NCBI GenBank assembly: GCA_938048185.1
Contig: CALIVT010000008.1
Location: 31,831 to 95,830, forward strand
Length of the DNA: 64,000 nt
Direction of reading: 5' to 3'
Origin: an uncultured Arenicella sp.
GTDB taxonomy: Bacteria; Pseudomonadota; Gammaproteobacteria; Arenicellales; Arenicellaceae
Below, piece after piece: positions 50,556 to 59,995 of the stretch. Below the pieces are notes generated by a model. It was not told where the DNA came from. It worked only from the letters and a program-made list of their open reading frames with translations, and ran no database searches. The position numbers were made by a program, and so were the translations under genes. How positions within the stretch are numbered: the stretch's first letter is position 1; each line of letters opens with the position of its first letter.

Positions 50556-52642
50556 ACAATACCTTATTGATCGAACTGGGCACCGAAGAGTTGCCACCTA
50601 AAACGCTCAAGAAACTGAGTGATGCATTTAGCGCTGAGCTGTTAAAGGGTTTAGTAGATGCAGAGTTAATAGGTCAAGATGAGGCGAGCGCAGCGTCACC
50701 GTTTGCCTCGCCACGTCGCCTCGCACTTGCGGTGCCAAACGTTATTGCCGCACAGCCCGACCAAACCATTGAGCGTCGTGGACCCGCGATTCAGGCCGCG
50801 TTTAAAGACGATGGTGAACCGAGCCCTGCCGCAATGGGCTTCGCTAAATCCTGTGGCGTAGAAGTCGCTGAACTTGACCGATTAAAAACCGACAAAGGCG
50901 AATGGCTTAGCTATAACATCAATGAAACCGGTCAAACACTTGCCGACCTGGTACCCGCTATTATTGACCAAGCGATTAAGCGCCTGCCAATCGCCAAACG
51001 CATGCGCTGGGGCGACGGCACTGCCGAGTTTGTGCGCCCAGTTAAATGGCTTATTGTGATGCACGGCAGTGATGTACTGCCGGCAACCGTACTCGATATT
51101 AATTCAGGCAACACCACGCGCGGCCATCGTTTTCACAGCGACGGTGAATTCGTTATCGATACCGCGGATGCGTATGAACAGAGCCTACTAGAGCAAGGCC
51201 ATGTTGTTGCTGATTTCGGCAAGCGACAGGCAATGATTTTAGATCAGGTTAACGCGGCTGCAGCCAGTGTCGGCGGCAAAATTGAAGACGACCAAGCGTT
51301 ACTTGATGAAGTTACCGGCTTGGTAGAATACCCAACGGCCGTAATCGGTAGTTTTGATAAAAGCTTTTTGGAGGTGCCGCAGGAATGTTTAATATCGTCG
51401 ATGCGTGACCACCAAAAATATTTCCATGTGGTCGACGGCCATGGAAAATTACAACCACACTTTATTACGCTCAGTAATATTCAAAGTAAAAACCCAGAGC
51501 AAGTGCGCACCGGCAACGAGAAAGTATTGCGTGCGCGGTTATCCGACGCACAATTTTTCTGGGTGACCGATCAGAAAACCAAACTGGCGGACCGCGTCGA
51601 ACGACTCAGCAGTGTGATGTTCCATGCCAAGCTAGGCAGTGTGCTAGAAAAATCAAAGCGCATTGAAACATTGGCCGGACAACTCGCGACGAAGATGGGC
51701 GGTGATCAAGACATCGCCAAGCGCGGCGCACTCTTATCGAAAGCCGATTTAGTTTCGGACATGGTCGGTGAATTCGACGAACTGCAAGGCATTATGGGCC
51801 ACTACTACGCTGATCGAGAAGGTGAAGCGAGTTTGGTAGGTGAATGCATTGAGCAACACTATTGGCCGAAATTCGCAGGCGACCAACTACCGTCAAGTAT
51901 TGAAGCACAAGCCGTTGCGCTAGCCGATAAACTCGACAGCCTTGTCGGCATTTATGGTGCTGGTGAAGTGCCCACTGGCGACAAAGACCCATACGCACTG
52001 CGTCGGGCGGCCTTAAGTATTCTGCGCATTCTTATTGAACGGCATCACGGCTTTACTCTCTCAGAGCTGGTTTCAGCCTCAGCACAGGTTTATGCCGACG
52101 CGCAAAACATCGAGATTGACGCTGACACTCAAGCGGCGATTGTCGGCTTCGTGCGCGGCAGACTCACCGCGCTTTACCAGTCTCAAAACATTGCCACCAA
52201 TACTATTAATGCGGTAATGGCCTGTGAGCCAGATAGCCCGCTCGATTTTGAGCAACGAGTAAAAGCCGTTAACGCGTTCAGTAAGGCAGCCGAGGCCACA
52301 GACCTAGCCGCCGCGAATAAACGTATTAGCAATATCCTAAAAAAACAAGACGGTGAGGTTAGTGCTGAGGTTGATCAAAGCGCATTCACACAAAGCGCGG
52401 AGAACGCACTGTTCGAGGCCATTCAAAGTATCGAAAGCGAGTGCATCACCTTGTTTGATGCGGGCGACTACCAGCAAGGTTTGGCTAAGCTTGCCAGCCT
52501 GCGCACCCCCGTCGATAGCTTTTTCGAACAGGTGATGGTTATGAGTGATGAGCCAGTCGAAAAACAAAATCGTTTAGCGCTGCTTAAGCGCATGCAAGGT
52601 CTGTTTTTGCGCGTTGCCGATATTGCTTTATTGCAAGCCTAA
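50552..52642 (+). CDS. glyS: Glycyl-tRNA synthetase beta chain
   Basis: The tRNA-recognising partner of GlyQ, 696 residues. It begins [13 protein letters not shown] and carries [10 protein letters not shown] near 285 and the HD-like segment G-I-M-G-H-Y-Y-A near 415. D-P-Y-A-L-R-R-A-A is near 480, and the anticodon-binding domain forms the C-terminal 100 residues. It starts inside the glyQ stop (4-nt overlap). Followed 48 nt later by gmhB. Confidence 0.97.
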   Translation: MNNTLLIELGTEELPPKTLKKLSDAFSAELLKGLVDAELIGQDEASAASPFASPRRLALAVPNVIAAQPDQTIERRGPAIQAAFKDDGEPSPAAMGFAKSCGVEVAELDRLKTDKGEWLSYNINETGQTLADLVPAIIDQAIKRLPIAKRMRWGDGTAEFVRPVKWLIVMHGSDVLPATVLDINSGNTTRGHRFHSDGEFVIDTADAYEQSLLEQGHVVADFGKRQAMILDQVNAAAASVGGKIEDDQALLDEVTGLVEYPTAVIGSFDKSFLEVPQECLISSMRDHQKYFHVVDGHGKLQPHFITLSNIQSKNPEQVRTGNEKVLRARLSDAQFFWVTDQKTKLADRVERLSSVMFHAKLGSVLEKSKRIETLAGQLATKMGGDQDIAKRGALLSKADLVSDMVGEFDELQGIMGHYYADREGEASLVGECIEQHYWPKFAGDQLPSSIEAQAVALADKLDSLVGIYGAGEVPTGDKDPYALRRAALSILRILIERHHGFTLSELVSASAQVYADAQNIEIDADTQAAIVGFVRGRLTALYQSQNIATNTINAVMACEPDSPLDFEQRVKAVNAFSKAAEATDLAAANKRISNILKKQDGEVSAEVDQSAFTQSAENALFEAIQSIESECITLFDAGDYQQGLAKLASLRTPVDSFFEQVMVMSDEPVEKQNRLALLKRMQGLFLRVADIALLQA

Positions 52643-52690
52643 CGGCTGCAAACTCAATTACACGCGACCCTAAATCTACGGCTCACAATA

Positions 52691-53248
52691 ATGAAACTGG
52701 TTATCCTTGATAGAGACGGCGTTATCAATAAAGAGTCCGTCGACTTTATCAAAAGCCCCGACGAATGGAAGCCGATTAAAGGCAGCCTAGAGGCGATCGC
52801 CCGCATGTCGCAAGCAGGCTACGACGTGGCGGTTATCACCAATCAGTCCGGCATTGGCCGCGGCTTGTTCAGCGCGGACACACTAGGGCAGATCCACGTG
52901 CGCATGATTCAGCACGTGCAGCAGCACGGGGGCAAGATTCAAAGCATTCTATTCTGCCCCCATCACCCCAATGATAACTGCACATGCCGCAAGCCTTTAA
53001 GTGGAATGTACGAAGAACTAGCAAGCCGGCTTGGGGTTAATTATCATGGTGTATTCTCGGTTGGTGATTCGGTGCGAGACTTGCAAGCGGCTAAAAAAGC
53101 AGGCGCCAGACCCGTGTTAGTTAAAACCGGTAACGGCAAGAAAAGTTTAAAAGAAATTGGCAATAATAGCGAAATCGAGCTCGACGGCACCTTGGTGTTC
53201 GACGACCTAGCTGGGTTCGCGAACGCATTGCTAAAAGAAGAAATATAA
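52691..53248 (+). CDS. gmhB: D-glycero-beta-D-manno-heptose 1,7-bisphosphate 7-phosphatase
   Basis: A 185-residue HAD phosphatase that makes heptose-1-phosphate for the LPS inner core. Nucleophile and acid Asp pair in I-L-D-R-D-G-V-I-N at 4-12, then T-N-Q-S-G-I-G-R-G near 50. The zinc-binding loop is C-P-H-H-P-N-D-N-C-T-C-R-K-P near 92, and the final Asp is in V-G-D-S-V-R-D near 130. The glyQ-glyS-gmhB-plsC order is common in gammaproteobacteria. The plsC gene starts 5 nt after its stop. Confidence 0.95.
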   Translation: MKLVILDRDGVINKESVDFIKSPDEWKPIKGSLEAIARMSQAGYDVAVITNQSGIGRGLFSADTLGQIHVRMIQHVQQHGGKIQSILFCPHHPNDNCTCRKPLSGMYEELASRLGVNYHGVFSVGDSVRDLQAAKKAGARPVLVKTGNGKKSLKEIGNNSEIELDGTLVFDDLAGFANALLKEEI

Positions 53249-53253
53249 TAATT

Positions 53254-53949
53254 ATGATTTACCTCCGTTCAATTTTATTCTACCTAGGAGAGGCCCTATC
53301 GACGATCCCATTTTTAGTGGTCTCGATCGCCGCGTTGTACACGCACCCCACACGACGCTCAAAACTCATTGCCGGGTGGGCTAAATTCGTTACTTGGTGG
53401 CTAAGAATAACGTGTGGGCTCTCACACAAAGTTGAAGGCTTAGAAAACATACCCGACCAGCCGTGTGTGTTCGCCTGCCAACATCAATCGACGTGGGAAA
53501 CAATTACCACGCAAACATTTTTACCGCCACTTGCGTGGGTACTCAAAAAAGAATTGTTAAGCATTCCGGTGTTCGGTTTAGGCCTGCGCGCCACCGGCCC
53601 AATTGCGATTGATCGGTCTGATCAAAAAAATGCGCTAGATCAAGTGGTTGAGCAAGGCATTGAAAAATTCAAAGAAGGCCGCTACGTACTCATTTTTCCG
53701 CAAGGCACACGTACGCCGTACGGCCAATCGGGTCGCTACAAAAAGGGCGCTGCCAAACTGGCAATCGCGGCTGATAGAATGATTGTTCCTATCGCATTAG
53801 ATGCTGGAAAATATTGGTCAAGCGAAAGCCTTTGGATCAAGCCCGGCGTGATTCGCTGTGTGTTCGGCAAACCGATTTCGGTGGCAGGAAAAGACGACGC
53901 CGAGCTTACTCGCGAAATACAAACCTGGATCGAATCACAAGGCTTATAA
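53254..53949 (+). CDS. plsC: 1-acyl-sn-glycerol-3-phosphate acyltransferase
   Basis: A 231-residue membrane enzyme that adds the second acyl chain to make phosphatidic acid. It has N-terminal membrane segments, the catalytic H-x4-acid motif as H-Q-S-T-W-E (glutamate in place of the usual Asp) near residue 75, and F-P-Q-G-T-R near 150 in place of F-P-E-G-T-R. Both variants are seen in proteobacterial PlsC paralogues. Fourth gene of the glyQS operon. Confidence 0.92.
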   Translation: MIYLRSILFYLGEALSTIPFLVVSIAALYTHPTRRSKLIAGWAKFVTWWLRITCGLSHKVEGLENIPDQPCVFACQHQSTWETITTQTFLPPLAWVLKKELLSIPVFGLGLRATGPIAIDRSDQKNALDQVVEQGIEKFKEGRYVLIFPQGTRTPYGQSGRYKKGAAKLAIAADRMIVPIALDAGKYWSSESLWIKPGVIRCVFGKPISVAGKDDAELTREIQTWIESQGL

Positions 53950-54046
53950 CCAATCTTACCGTTCGGGCACGTCGGCGGCCAAGCACCTATGCCTCTGTTA
54001 TAAAGCGTGGTGGCAATACTGAACACAACTAATTAGAGCTTCTACT

Positions 54047-55234
54047 ATGACTGACTCCAAAACTGCTGACGAAGCAAAAGCGACTGTCCTCGACGACTCA
54101 GCCGTAACTGAATTAAGCAAGCAGCTACCCACTTTTTCAGACCTTTTACCACAGCAAGCCCAACCTTATTGGCAAGCAGTGCAGACTTACCCAATTATAG
54201 AAGCCCTGCTTATTTTGGCTATTTTTTGGGGCCTTGCGATGTTTATTCGCCGCTACGCAATCACGTTGATTAAGCGGCTAACCAGTAAAACCGTCACCGA
54301 TATAGACGACCAAATAATTGAATCGCTGCGCAAGCCAATATTTAACGCTGTGTTGTGGTTTGGGTTAATCGTAGCAAGCAAATCAGCTGGCTTTGTAAAT
54401 GGCGTGGCCGCATACATAACGCCGATCTCGTTATCGATGATTGTGTTGGCCATGTTACGCCTGGCCCTGAGCATTAGCAGCACATTGATAAACGCCAGCG
54501 CTCACGGCAACGCGCGCTTTCTGAAGATGGACATTCGCACCGCGCCGCTCGCAATTATCGCCAGTAAGATAGTCATATTATTGATTGGCGCCTACATTGT
54601 GCTAATGATTTGGGGCATCAATCCGGTCGGCTTGCTCGCCTCAGCTGGCATCGTGGGTATCGCGGTTGGTTTCGCTGCAAAAGACACACTCGCTAACTTA
54701 TTTTCCGGCGTTTTCATTCTCGCTGACCGTCCCTACAAACTAGGCGACTACGTCAACTTAGAAAGCGGCGAGCGTGGCAAGGTGACTAATATTGGAATTC
54801 GAAGCACACGCCTGCTTACTCGTGACGACATCGAAATAACCATTCCGAATGGCGTAATTGGTAACGCCAAAATAGTCAATGAAAACGGCGGCGCACAGCA
54901 CAAAATGCGCATACGAGTTAATGTGCAATGTGCTTACAACAGCAATCTCGAAAAGGTTGAAAAAGTGCTAAACGACGTCGCGGTGCAAGACGAAAACATC
55001 TGCGCTTACCCGGCGCCAAGGGTTCGCTATAAAACCTTCGGCGACAGCGGCATTAACCTACAACTCACTGGCTGGATCGAGGAGCCTGAAATTCGTGGGC
55101 GTACCATTCACGGCTTAATCAAAGCAATTCATCGAGCATTCGACGAACACAGTATTGAAATACCCTACCCGCACATGCAAATGATTCAGGCCAGTGACGA
55201 AGATGCTGGGCGTATTTACGGCGACAAAAATTAG
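54047..55234 (+). CDS. Small-conductance mechanosensitive channel (MscS family)
   Basis: A 395-residue channel that opens under membrane tension during hypo-osmotic shock. About four to five helices cover residues 45-210. The pore helix reads G-L-L-A-S-A-G-I-V-G-I-A-V-G-F-A, then the cytoplasmic beta domain G-D-Y-V-N-L-E-S-G-E-R-G-K-V near 243 and I-P-N-G-V-I-G-N near 270. A C-terminal cage ends near E-I-P-Y-P-H. The 50-residue polar N-terminus is typical of the larger YbdG/YbiO-like types, but no exact subfamily is assigned. Confidence 0.93.
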   Translation: MTDSKTADEAKATVLDDSAVTELSKQLPTFSDLLPQQAQPYWQAVQTYPIIEALLILAIFWGLAMFIRRYAITLIKRLTSKTVTDIDDQIIESLRKPIFNAVLWFGLIVASKSAGFVNGVAAYITPISLSMIVLAMLRLALSISSTLINASAHGNARFLKMDIRTAPLAIIASKIVILLIGAYIVLMIWGINPVGLLASAGIVGIAVGFAAKDTLANLFSGVFILADRPYKLGDYVNLESGERGKVTNIGIRSTRLLTRDDIEITIPNGVIGNAKIVNENGGAQHKMRIRVNVQCAYNSNLEKVEKVLNDVAVQDENICAYPAPRVRYKTFGDSGINLQLTGWIEEPEIRGRTIHGLIKAIHRAFDEHSIEIPYPHMQMIQASDEDAGRIYGDKN

Positions 55235-55324
55235 ACGCTGACCTGATATCAAGACTCGGCTCGCTATCAATAAAAAACGTGATAGAAAGCGCAACGGTCA
55301 GCTCTGATCTGAATACTTCAAACG

Positions 55325-57172
55325 TCAATCAGTCTCTATATTTGATAAAACATAAGTATGATTCGGGTCATTAAGCGCCCCGAAATCAGCAACCGCCTGT
55401 TCTACCTGTCGCAGCATTTTGTTCAAAGGCGAGATGCTGGTAGAGCTCTGATTAGATGCATTGATCGCGCCGGCCAACAGTTCCCGTACAATTTTCTCTT
55501 GAAACTTCTCTTCCTTTTCTATGTAGCTAACGACATAGTCGTCATCTAGATCAGCCAATTTAGCAGCGGCAGCAACCGCATCGTCAAGGCTCCCGAGGTT
55601 ATCCACAAGCCCATGCTTATACGCGTCTTCGCCACTCCATACTCGCCCCTGGGCAACGTCGTTCACTTGCTCAGTGGTCATGCCTCGAGAATCTGCCACG
55701 CGTTGTAGAAACTCACGGTAGCCCTGTTCAACCATCGTTTGAATTGTGTCGCCTATCTCAGGTGGCAATTCGCGGTCCAGGCGAATGCCCGCGAGCGGCG
55801 CGGTGCTGATGCCATCGACTCGAATACCAAGGTGCTTGGCCAGCGGTTTCTGATAAGTGGGGATTATTCCAAAGATCCCAATCGACCCGGTAATGGTAGA
55901 AGGGTGTGCCCAAATCTGGTCTGACGAGGTACTGATCCAAAAGCCACCGGACGCCGCGACACTGCCCATTGACGCAATAACAGGCTTGCCGTCGGCTCGC
56001 GCTTTTTCAAGCTCTCGACGAATAACCTCAGAGGCAAACGCGCTGCCACCGCCTGAATCTACTCGAAGCACGATGGCCTTCACAGCATCGTCGTTACGCG
56101 CCTTGCGGATCAACGCCGCAGTCGAGTCACCACCAATAGTACCGGCCGGCTGTGTGCCGTCGAGAATAGTGCCACGGGCCACTACCACAGCGACTTTGTC
56201 GCCTTTAGCTTTGCGGCCGAAGCGATCACTCTTGATGGTTTTTAAATAATCGACCAATCCAACTTTATTGTAAGAATGGGTTTCGTCGTTCTCGCCAACT
56301 AGGCTAATGAGATACTGCCTCGCCTCTACTCGGCTTAGAGCCTGATCGGCTAAACCGAAATCCACCGCCGCTTTTGTAATGTCGCCATTCGCTTGCGCCA
56401 CAAGCTTAGGAAATTCTTGAGCATATTGATTTAGGGCTTCGAGCTCTAAGCCCCGCGCAGCCGCAACGTCGTTCAGATATATTTGCCAAAGATCGCCTAG
56501 CCACTCTTCGTTTGCCGCTTTCGCGTACTCCGACATCTCGTCTCGCTGGTAAGGTTCAACCGCCGACTTGAACGTTCCGACTTTAAAAATGTGAACATCT
56601 AAACCAAGCTTATCAATGCCCTCTTTGTAATACATTCTGTATCGCCCAAAACCTTCGAGCGCGATGCCACCCATTTTATGCATGATTATCTCATCAGCAT
56701 AAGCGGCTAGGTAATAAGCGTCTTGGCCATAGGAATCCGAAATGGCAATAACCTTCTTGCCACTCGACTTAAACTGGGTAATGGCGTTGGCAACATCTTG
56801 AAGCTTGGTTAATCGCGCACCGCTGAAAGAGTTTAAATTTAGTACCAAAACCTGCACCCGGTCATCGTCTGTTGCAGCATCAATGGCGTCGATAACGTCC
56901 TTAAGCAAAGTCTCTACAATTTTAACGCCACGTGCCTCATCGACCATCGCGTCGAATGTTTTAGCGGTAAGCTGTTCAACGAGTTGCCCGGTAGGTTTGA
57001 TCACAAGCGCGGTTGTTTTAGCAATCTTAGGGGCGTCACTGCTAAAGAGCATTGACAATAGGGCTATTGCAATCAACAGAAAGAGCAGATTAATTGTCAC
57101 CTTACGCGCTGAGTCAATGAAGCGCCACGCGCCTTTCACAAATTTTTTAAGTGGGTTTGTATCTCTATCCAT
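55325..57172 (-). CDS. sppA: Signal peptide peptidase SppA, 67-kDa type
   Basis: A 615-residue inner-membrane S49 peptidase that digests cleaved signal peptides. One N-terminal membrane helix (I-N-L-L-F-L-L-I-A-I-A-L-L) is followed by two tandem S49 domains. The general-base Lys is in the N-terminal half (K-V-G-T-F-K-S-A near 205) and the Ser in S-V-A-A-S-G-G-F-W near 405. It is the long duplicated form, in contrast to the short SohB at 35380. Convergent with the MscS gene. Confidence 0.95.
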   Translation of the reverse strand: MDRDTNPLKKFVKGAWRFIDSARKVTINLLFLLIAIALLSMLFSSDAPKIAKTTALVIKPTGQLVEQLTAKTFDAMVDEARGVKIVETLLKDVIDAIDAATDDDRVQVLVLNLNSFSGARLTKLQDVANAITQFKSSGKKVIAISDSYGQDAYYLAAYADEIIMHKMGGIALEGFGRYRMYYKEGIDKLGLDVHIFKVGTFKSAVEPYQRDEMSEYAKAANEEWLGDLWQIYLNDVAAARGLELEALNQYAQEFPKLVAQANGDITKAAVDFGLADQALSRVEARQYLISLVGENDETHSYNKVGLVDYLKTIKSDRFGRKAKGDKVAVVVARGTILDGTQPAGTIGGDSTAALIRKARNDDAVKAIVLRVDSGGGSAFASEVIRRELEKARADGKPVIASMGSVAASGGFWISTSSDQIWAHPSTITGSIGIFGIIPTYQKPLAKHLGIRVDGISTAPLAGIRLDRELPPEIGDTIQTMVEQGYREFLQRVADSRGMTTEQVNDVAQGRVWSGEDAYKHGLVDNLGSLDDAVAAAAKLADLDDDYVVSYIEKEEKFQEKIVRELLAGAINASNQSSTSISPLNKMLRQVEQAVADFGALNDPNHTYVLSNIETD

Positions 57173-57480
57173 TAGTAACTCTCTTTTGTTTTCGGTTAAT
57201 GATATTCCAGCCTCCCAAACAACAGTGTAATTCTAGACCCAGCTCAAGCCGGCACCTCTAATGCTTACACGCTAACCTACAAATCAAGCTAAGAATTGCG
57301 TATCTATTTCTTATACTTAATGGCGTTGGCGTATTAGTCAACTTGCCGGGCCGAACTCTCGTCAATTATAGTTAACTGCGCGAACACCCATCGAATAAAG
57401 TTATTCGAAAAAGCGTGAACAAAAACGCCTTTCCGTTAACGCAACATTTTGCAGAGAAAACGTTCAAAACCCCTTATACG
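57173..57480. promoter_or_regulatory. Upstream region of sppA with an 18-bp palindrome
   Basis: This 308-bp gap has no gene. It holds a palindrome TCGAATAA-AG-TTATTCGA at 57391-57408 (8-bp arms, 2-nt centre). It is a possible operator for sppA or a weak terminator for the 57481 gene on the minus strand. Nothing else was recognised. Confidence 0.4.
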
Positions 57481-57777
57481 TCATAGCTTATGCCATCTGA
57501 GTGGCGTCGTATTTTCTCGAACAACAATACCTTTTGCTTCTAAGTCTAGCTGAACTGTTTTAGCCCACCACCCGGCGGTCTTGCCGTGTGGAAAGATACT
57601 TTCTGACAAATATTTCCTAACCTCAAGCTGAATTTCTTTCTGCGTGAGACCAGGAGATTTTCTCGGCAGCACCTTTAGAAATGACGACTTCATCTCATGA
57701 TACTTAAGAGCATTTACGTTCGATGTGCGTCCAGGAGTATTTATATTTTCAACTTCAACCTTCTCCTCAGAATTCAT
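57481..57777 (-). CDS. Small DUF6958-like protein
   Basis: A 98-residue protein with the pattern V-E-N-I-N-T-P-G-R-T, V-N-A-L-K-Y, G-L-T-Q-K-E-I and G-W-W-A-K-T-V-Q-L-D-L-E-A-K-G-I-V. It ends with P-L-R-W-H-K-L. I recall this set from a small family of unknown function (DUF6958). The G-W-W-x-K-x-V-x-L-x-L-E-A-K-G part suggests a winged-helix-like fold. ATG start; no partner gene. Confidence 0.65.
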   Translation of the reverse strand: MNSEEKVEVENINTPGRTSNVNALKYHEMKSSFLKVLPRKSPGLTQKEIQLEVRKYLSESIFPHGKTAGWWAKTVQLDLEAKGIVVRENTTPLRWHKL

Positions 57778-57915
57778 TGTAATTTTCCTCTGTAATCAAA
57801 GCGCGCGAAGGGCTTTTTGCTATCCCAATATTTGCGGTTGTGATGCGATTTATGGACGCGCTATCCCGCGGAGCAACACTACTTCAGACTGAACTTTAGT
57901 TATTCTATTTTAGAT

Positions 57916-58110
57916 TTATTTAGCATTTTTTTTGGATTTAGGTTTTCTTTTAATGAACGTATAAACCAATCTATAAGTTGTAAAAACCAGTGAGATTGTT
58001 ATCGGTATAGTTGCCAACACATAGAGCGCTGCAACGGCCCCATAAGCCAAGTTGTAAAACCAGACCGCAAAAACCCAAAGAATAACCAGGAAGAACGCTT
58101 TAATAACCAC
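57916..58110 (-). CDS. Small two-helix membrane protein
   Basis: A 64-residue protein with two hydrophobic helices (F-F-L-V-I-L-W-V-F-A-V-W-F and L-A-T-I-P-I-T-I-S-L-V-F) and a basic tail (K-R-K-P-K-S-K-K), so both ends are probably cytoplasmic. GTG start. No family recognised. Confidence 0.5.
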   Translation of the reverse strand: MVIKAFFLVILWVFAVWFYNLAYGAVAALYVLATIPITISLVFTTYRLVYTFIKRKPKSKKNAK

Positions 58111-58215
58111 AGTTTCCCAACTCGCATTCGAACCAGGTTTAAGAATTCTTAACGAAAACTGATTTAGTTTGAAAATTACAACAACTCCTTTCTAGACTCG
58201 AATACAACCTCTAGC

Positions 58216-58245
58216 GAATGGGCGCGCAAACCTGGGCGTCCATTC
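58216..58245. other. Hairpin downstream of the 58274 gene
   Basis: A 10-bp stem (58216-58225 with 58236-58245, one G-U pair) with a 10-nt loop. It has no U-run, so it may be a REP-like element or a weak 3' hairpin. It lies about 720 bp from the RAYT transposase gene, which makes a REP-like origin worth testing. Confidence 0.35.
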
Positions 58246-58273
58246 AACCCGGCTTCTTGTAAAAGAAGCAACG

Positions 58274-58753
58274 CTAGCCTCCTACCCAGAGATTAATAAT
58301 TAATTTTTCGTTTTCAAAGCTACCAATCACCTGCCAACAACCCTCTTCTGAAAACTCGAATGTTGTACTCATTGAATCCCAAGGGTAATTATCCGAGCCT
58401 TCGTGTGCATTGGACGCACGAAAAAGAGCGGTCTCTTTCCCACTGCTAAGATTTCTCGCCGTGATAGTTAATTTATTGGCCGTTCCTGACTCCGCTTTAT
58501 AACCTTTGTACCACCACCACGACTTATCTCTAAAGTTACGCTGAGGCCCCATGCCCTTCCAATGACCGTTCTGCGGGATCATCGTCGCTAACCTTTCAGA
58601 ACCAAACCACCCATGATCGGTACCGGTCTTTAGGGCGCCAGTCGGATCAATTAGGTTCGGCGTGCTTACCACACAATCAATAGCGTAAACCTTCGGGGCA
58701 AAGAAGCAAAATGGGGCAAACACCATAAATGCTGAAAAAAATTTCAGCTGCAT
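58274..58753 (-). CDS. Exported hypothetical protein
   Basis: A 159-residue protein from the ATG at 58753, which begins a typical signal peptide (L-K-F-F-S-A-F-M-V-F-A-P-F-C-F, cleaved after V-Y-A). The frame continues to 58903 but the extra 50 residues are unlike a signal. The mature part is Trp- and Gly-rich (K-S-W-W-W-Y-K-G-Y-K-A near 75) and ends G-C-W-Q-V-I-G-S-F-E-N-E-K-L-I-I-N-L-W-V. This pattern is seen in small secreted beta-sandwich proteins of unknown role, mostly from other bacterial groups. No partner gene. Confidence 0.55.
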   Translation of the reverse strand: MQLKFFSAFMVFAPFCFFAPKVYAIDCVVSTPNLIDPTGALKTGTDHGWFGSERLATMIPQNGHWKGMGPQRNFRDKSWWWYKGYKAESGTANKLTITARNLSSGKETALFRASNAHEGSDNYPWDSMSTTFEFSEEGCWQVIGSFENEKLIINLWVGG

Positions 58754-58966
58754 ATAACGAGACTCTAGAAAAACAACTGTCTCAAGCATGCTAACCAAAC
58801 CAATATTTTTTGCTTTCATGCACACCACTCTGCCAGTTTCACGCTCGGCTTGCAATGAGTCGAGCCTTTGATTCCTCATCACGCGGGTCCAATATAATTT
58901 CACACTATAGAGTTATTGGGACAATGCGACTCTTACTACACAAGGAATTTTATTGGGAGTTAAGGA

Positions 58967-59731
58967 ATGACTCAAGCACGAAGCACACTCGTTTCGACGA
59001 GCGATATACCCTACTATCACTGCGTGTCTCGATGCGTTCGACGCGCTTTTTTATGTGGCTACGACACTCACTCACAGACTGATTACGAACACCGCCGCCA
59101 ATGGCTTGAAGACAAGCTTTTTAGAACCGCTGATACCTTTTCGATCAAGCTGTGCGCCTACGCCGTGATGAGTAACCACTATCATGTCGTCGTTCATATT
59201 CACACCAACACCACTTGGAGTAAACGAGAAGTTCTACGCCGTTGGCATTCGCTGTTCAACGACACCTATTTATCCCAGAGTTTCTCAGCTGGCGAACCTC
59301 TGTTACCAGCCCAAATCGAAGTGCTTGATCAAGACATTGAAACTTGGCGTGAACGCTTATGTAGTCTATCTTGGTTTATGAAGGTCATGAATGAATCCAT
59401 TGCCAGAAGAGCTAATTTAGAGGATAAATGCACTGGTCACTTTTCGGCAACTGCTCCTGCGTTACTCTACCTCCTGCATCCATGCAGTCGTGACTATCTG
59501 GAACTAGTTGATTGGACGGGTCGAATAGTTCGAGAAGATAAGCGAGGACAAATTGACTCATCTCTGCCACCAATTCTTAGGAGGCTTTCTCTTGACCGTG
59601 GTTCCTGGTTGATACTCACCACCCAATTCGAACGTCAGTTCGGTCAATGGGTAGGCTATGAGCATATCGTAAGGCAGATCTACACGGATCGACATTATCA
59701 ACGAATACCTTCGACGAATAACTTGCTCTAA
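58967..59731 (+). CDS. REP-associated tyrosine transposase (RAYT, Y1_Tnp family)
   Basis: A 254-residue single-copy HUH transposase of the IS200/IS605-like RAYT group, which are domesticated and move or maintain REP palindromes. The HUH site is H-Y-H-V-V-V-H near residue 69, following the marker M-S-N-H-Y-H. The family N-terminal pattern Y-Y-H-C-V-S-R-C-V-R-R-A-F-L-C-G is at residues 14-29. The catalytic Tyr is expected near residue 140-150, but I could not fix it by eye. GGGAG precedes the ATG. No inverted-repeat ends or target duplication were seen, as expected for this group. Confidence 0.9.
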   Translation: MTQARSTLVSTSDIPYYHCVSRCVRRAFLCGYDTHSQTDYEHRRQWLEDKLFRTADTFSIKLCAYAVMSNHYHVVVHIHTNTTWSKREVLRRWHSLFNDTYLSQSFSAGEPLLPAQIEVLDQDIETWRERLCSLSWFMKVMNESIARRANLEDKCTGHFSATAPALLYLLHPCSRDYLELVDWTGRIVREDKRGQIDSSLPPILRRLSLDRGSWLILTTQFERQFGQWVGYEHIVRQIYTDRHYQRIPSTNNLL

Positions 59732-59757
59732 CGACCCATTAAATAACGCCCTATTGT

Positions 59758-59797
59758 CTCAATCGCCAATGGCGAGTTCTCCGCTCGCCTTGAGTTT
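59758..59797. other. Stem-loop downstream of the RAYT gene
   Basis: GGCGAG / CTCGCC (59771-59776, 59784-59789, 7-nt loop) is extended, past an 8-nt bulge, by CTCAA / TTGAG (59758-59762, 59790-59794) and then TTTATT. This is either a terminator for the transposase or a REP-type element, since RAYT genes are normally flanked by such bulged palindromes. Confidence 0.5.
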
Positions 59798-59995
59798 ATT
59801 ACACTCGCCTGTAGTTACGCTTTTCAATTGTCTGCTCGAAACTCTTAGTTAAACCTTTCTCATATAGTGCCTGTCCTTATTATTTGTTTTTTGATTTAAC
59901 TTATCAGGCTTGTGATTTCAGCGGCTTAATGAATTGTTAAATAAAGTCAGTATAATCGGAGTAGGCAACTTCTCGTTTCAACCACTGGTTTTAAA

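Noticed and set aside
55235..55324. Terminator between the MscS and sppA genes
   Set aside because: An inverted pair GCTGACC/GGTCAGC exists but with a very long loop and no U-run.
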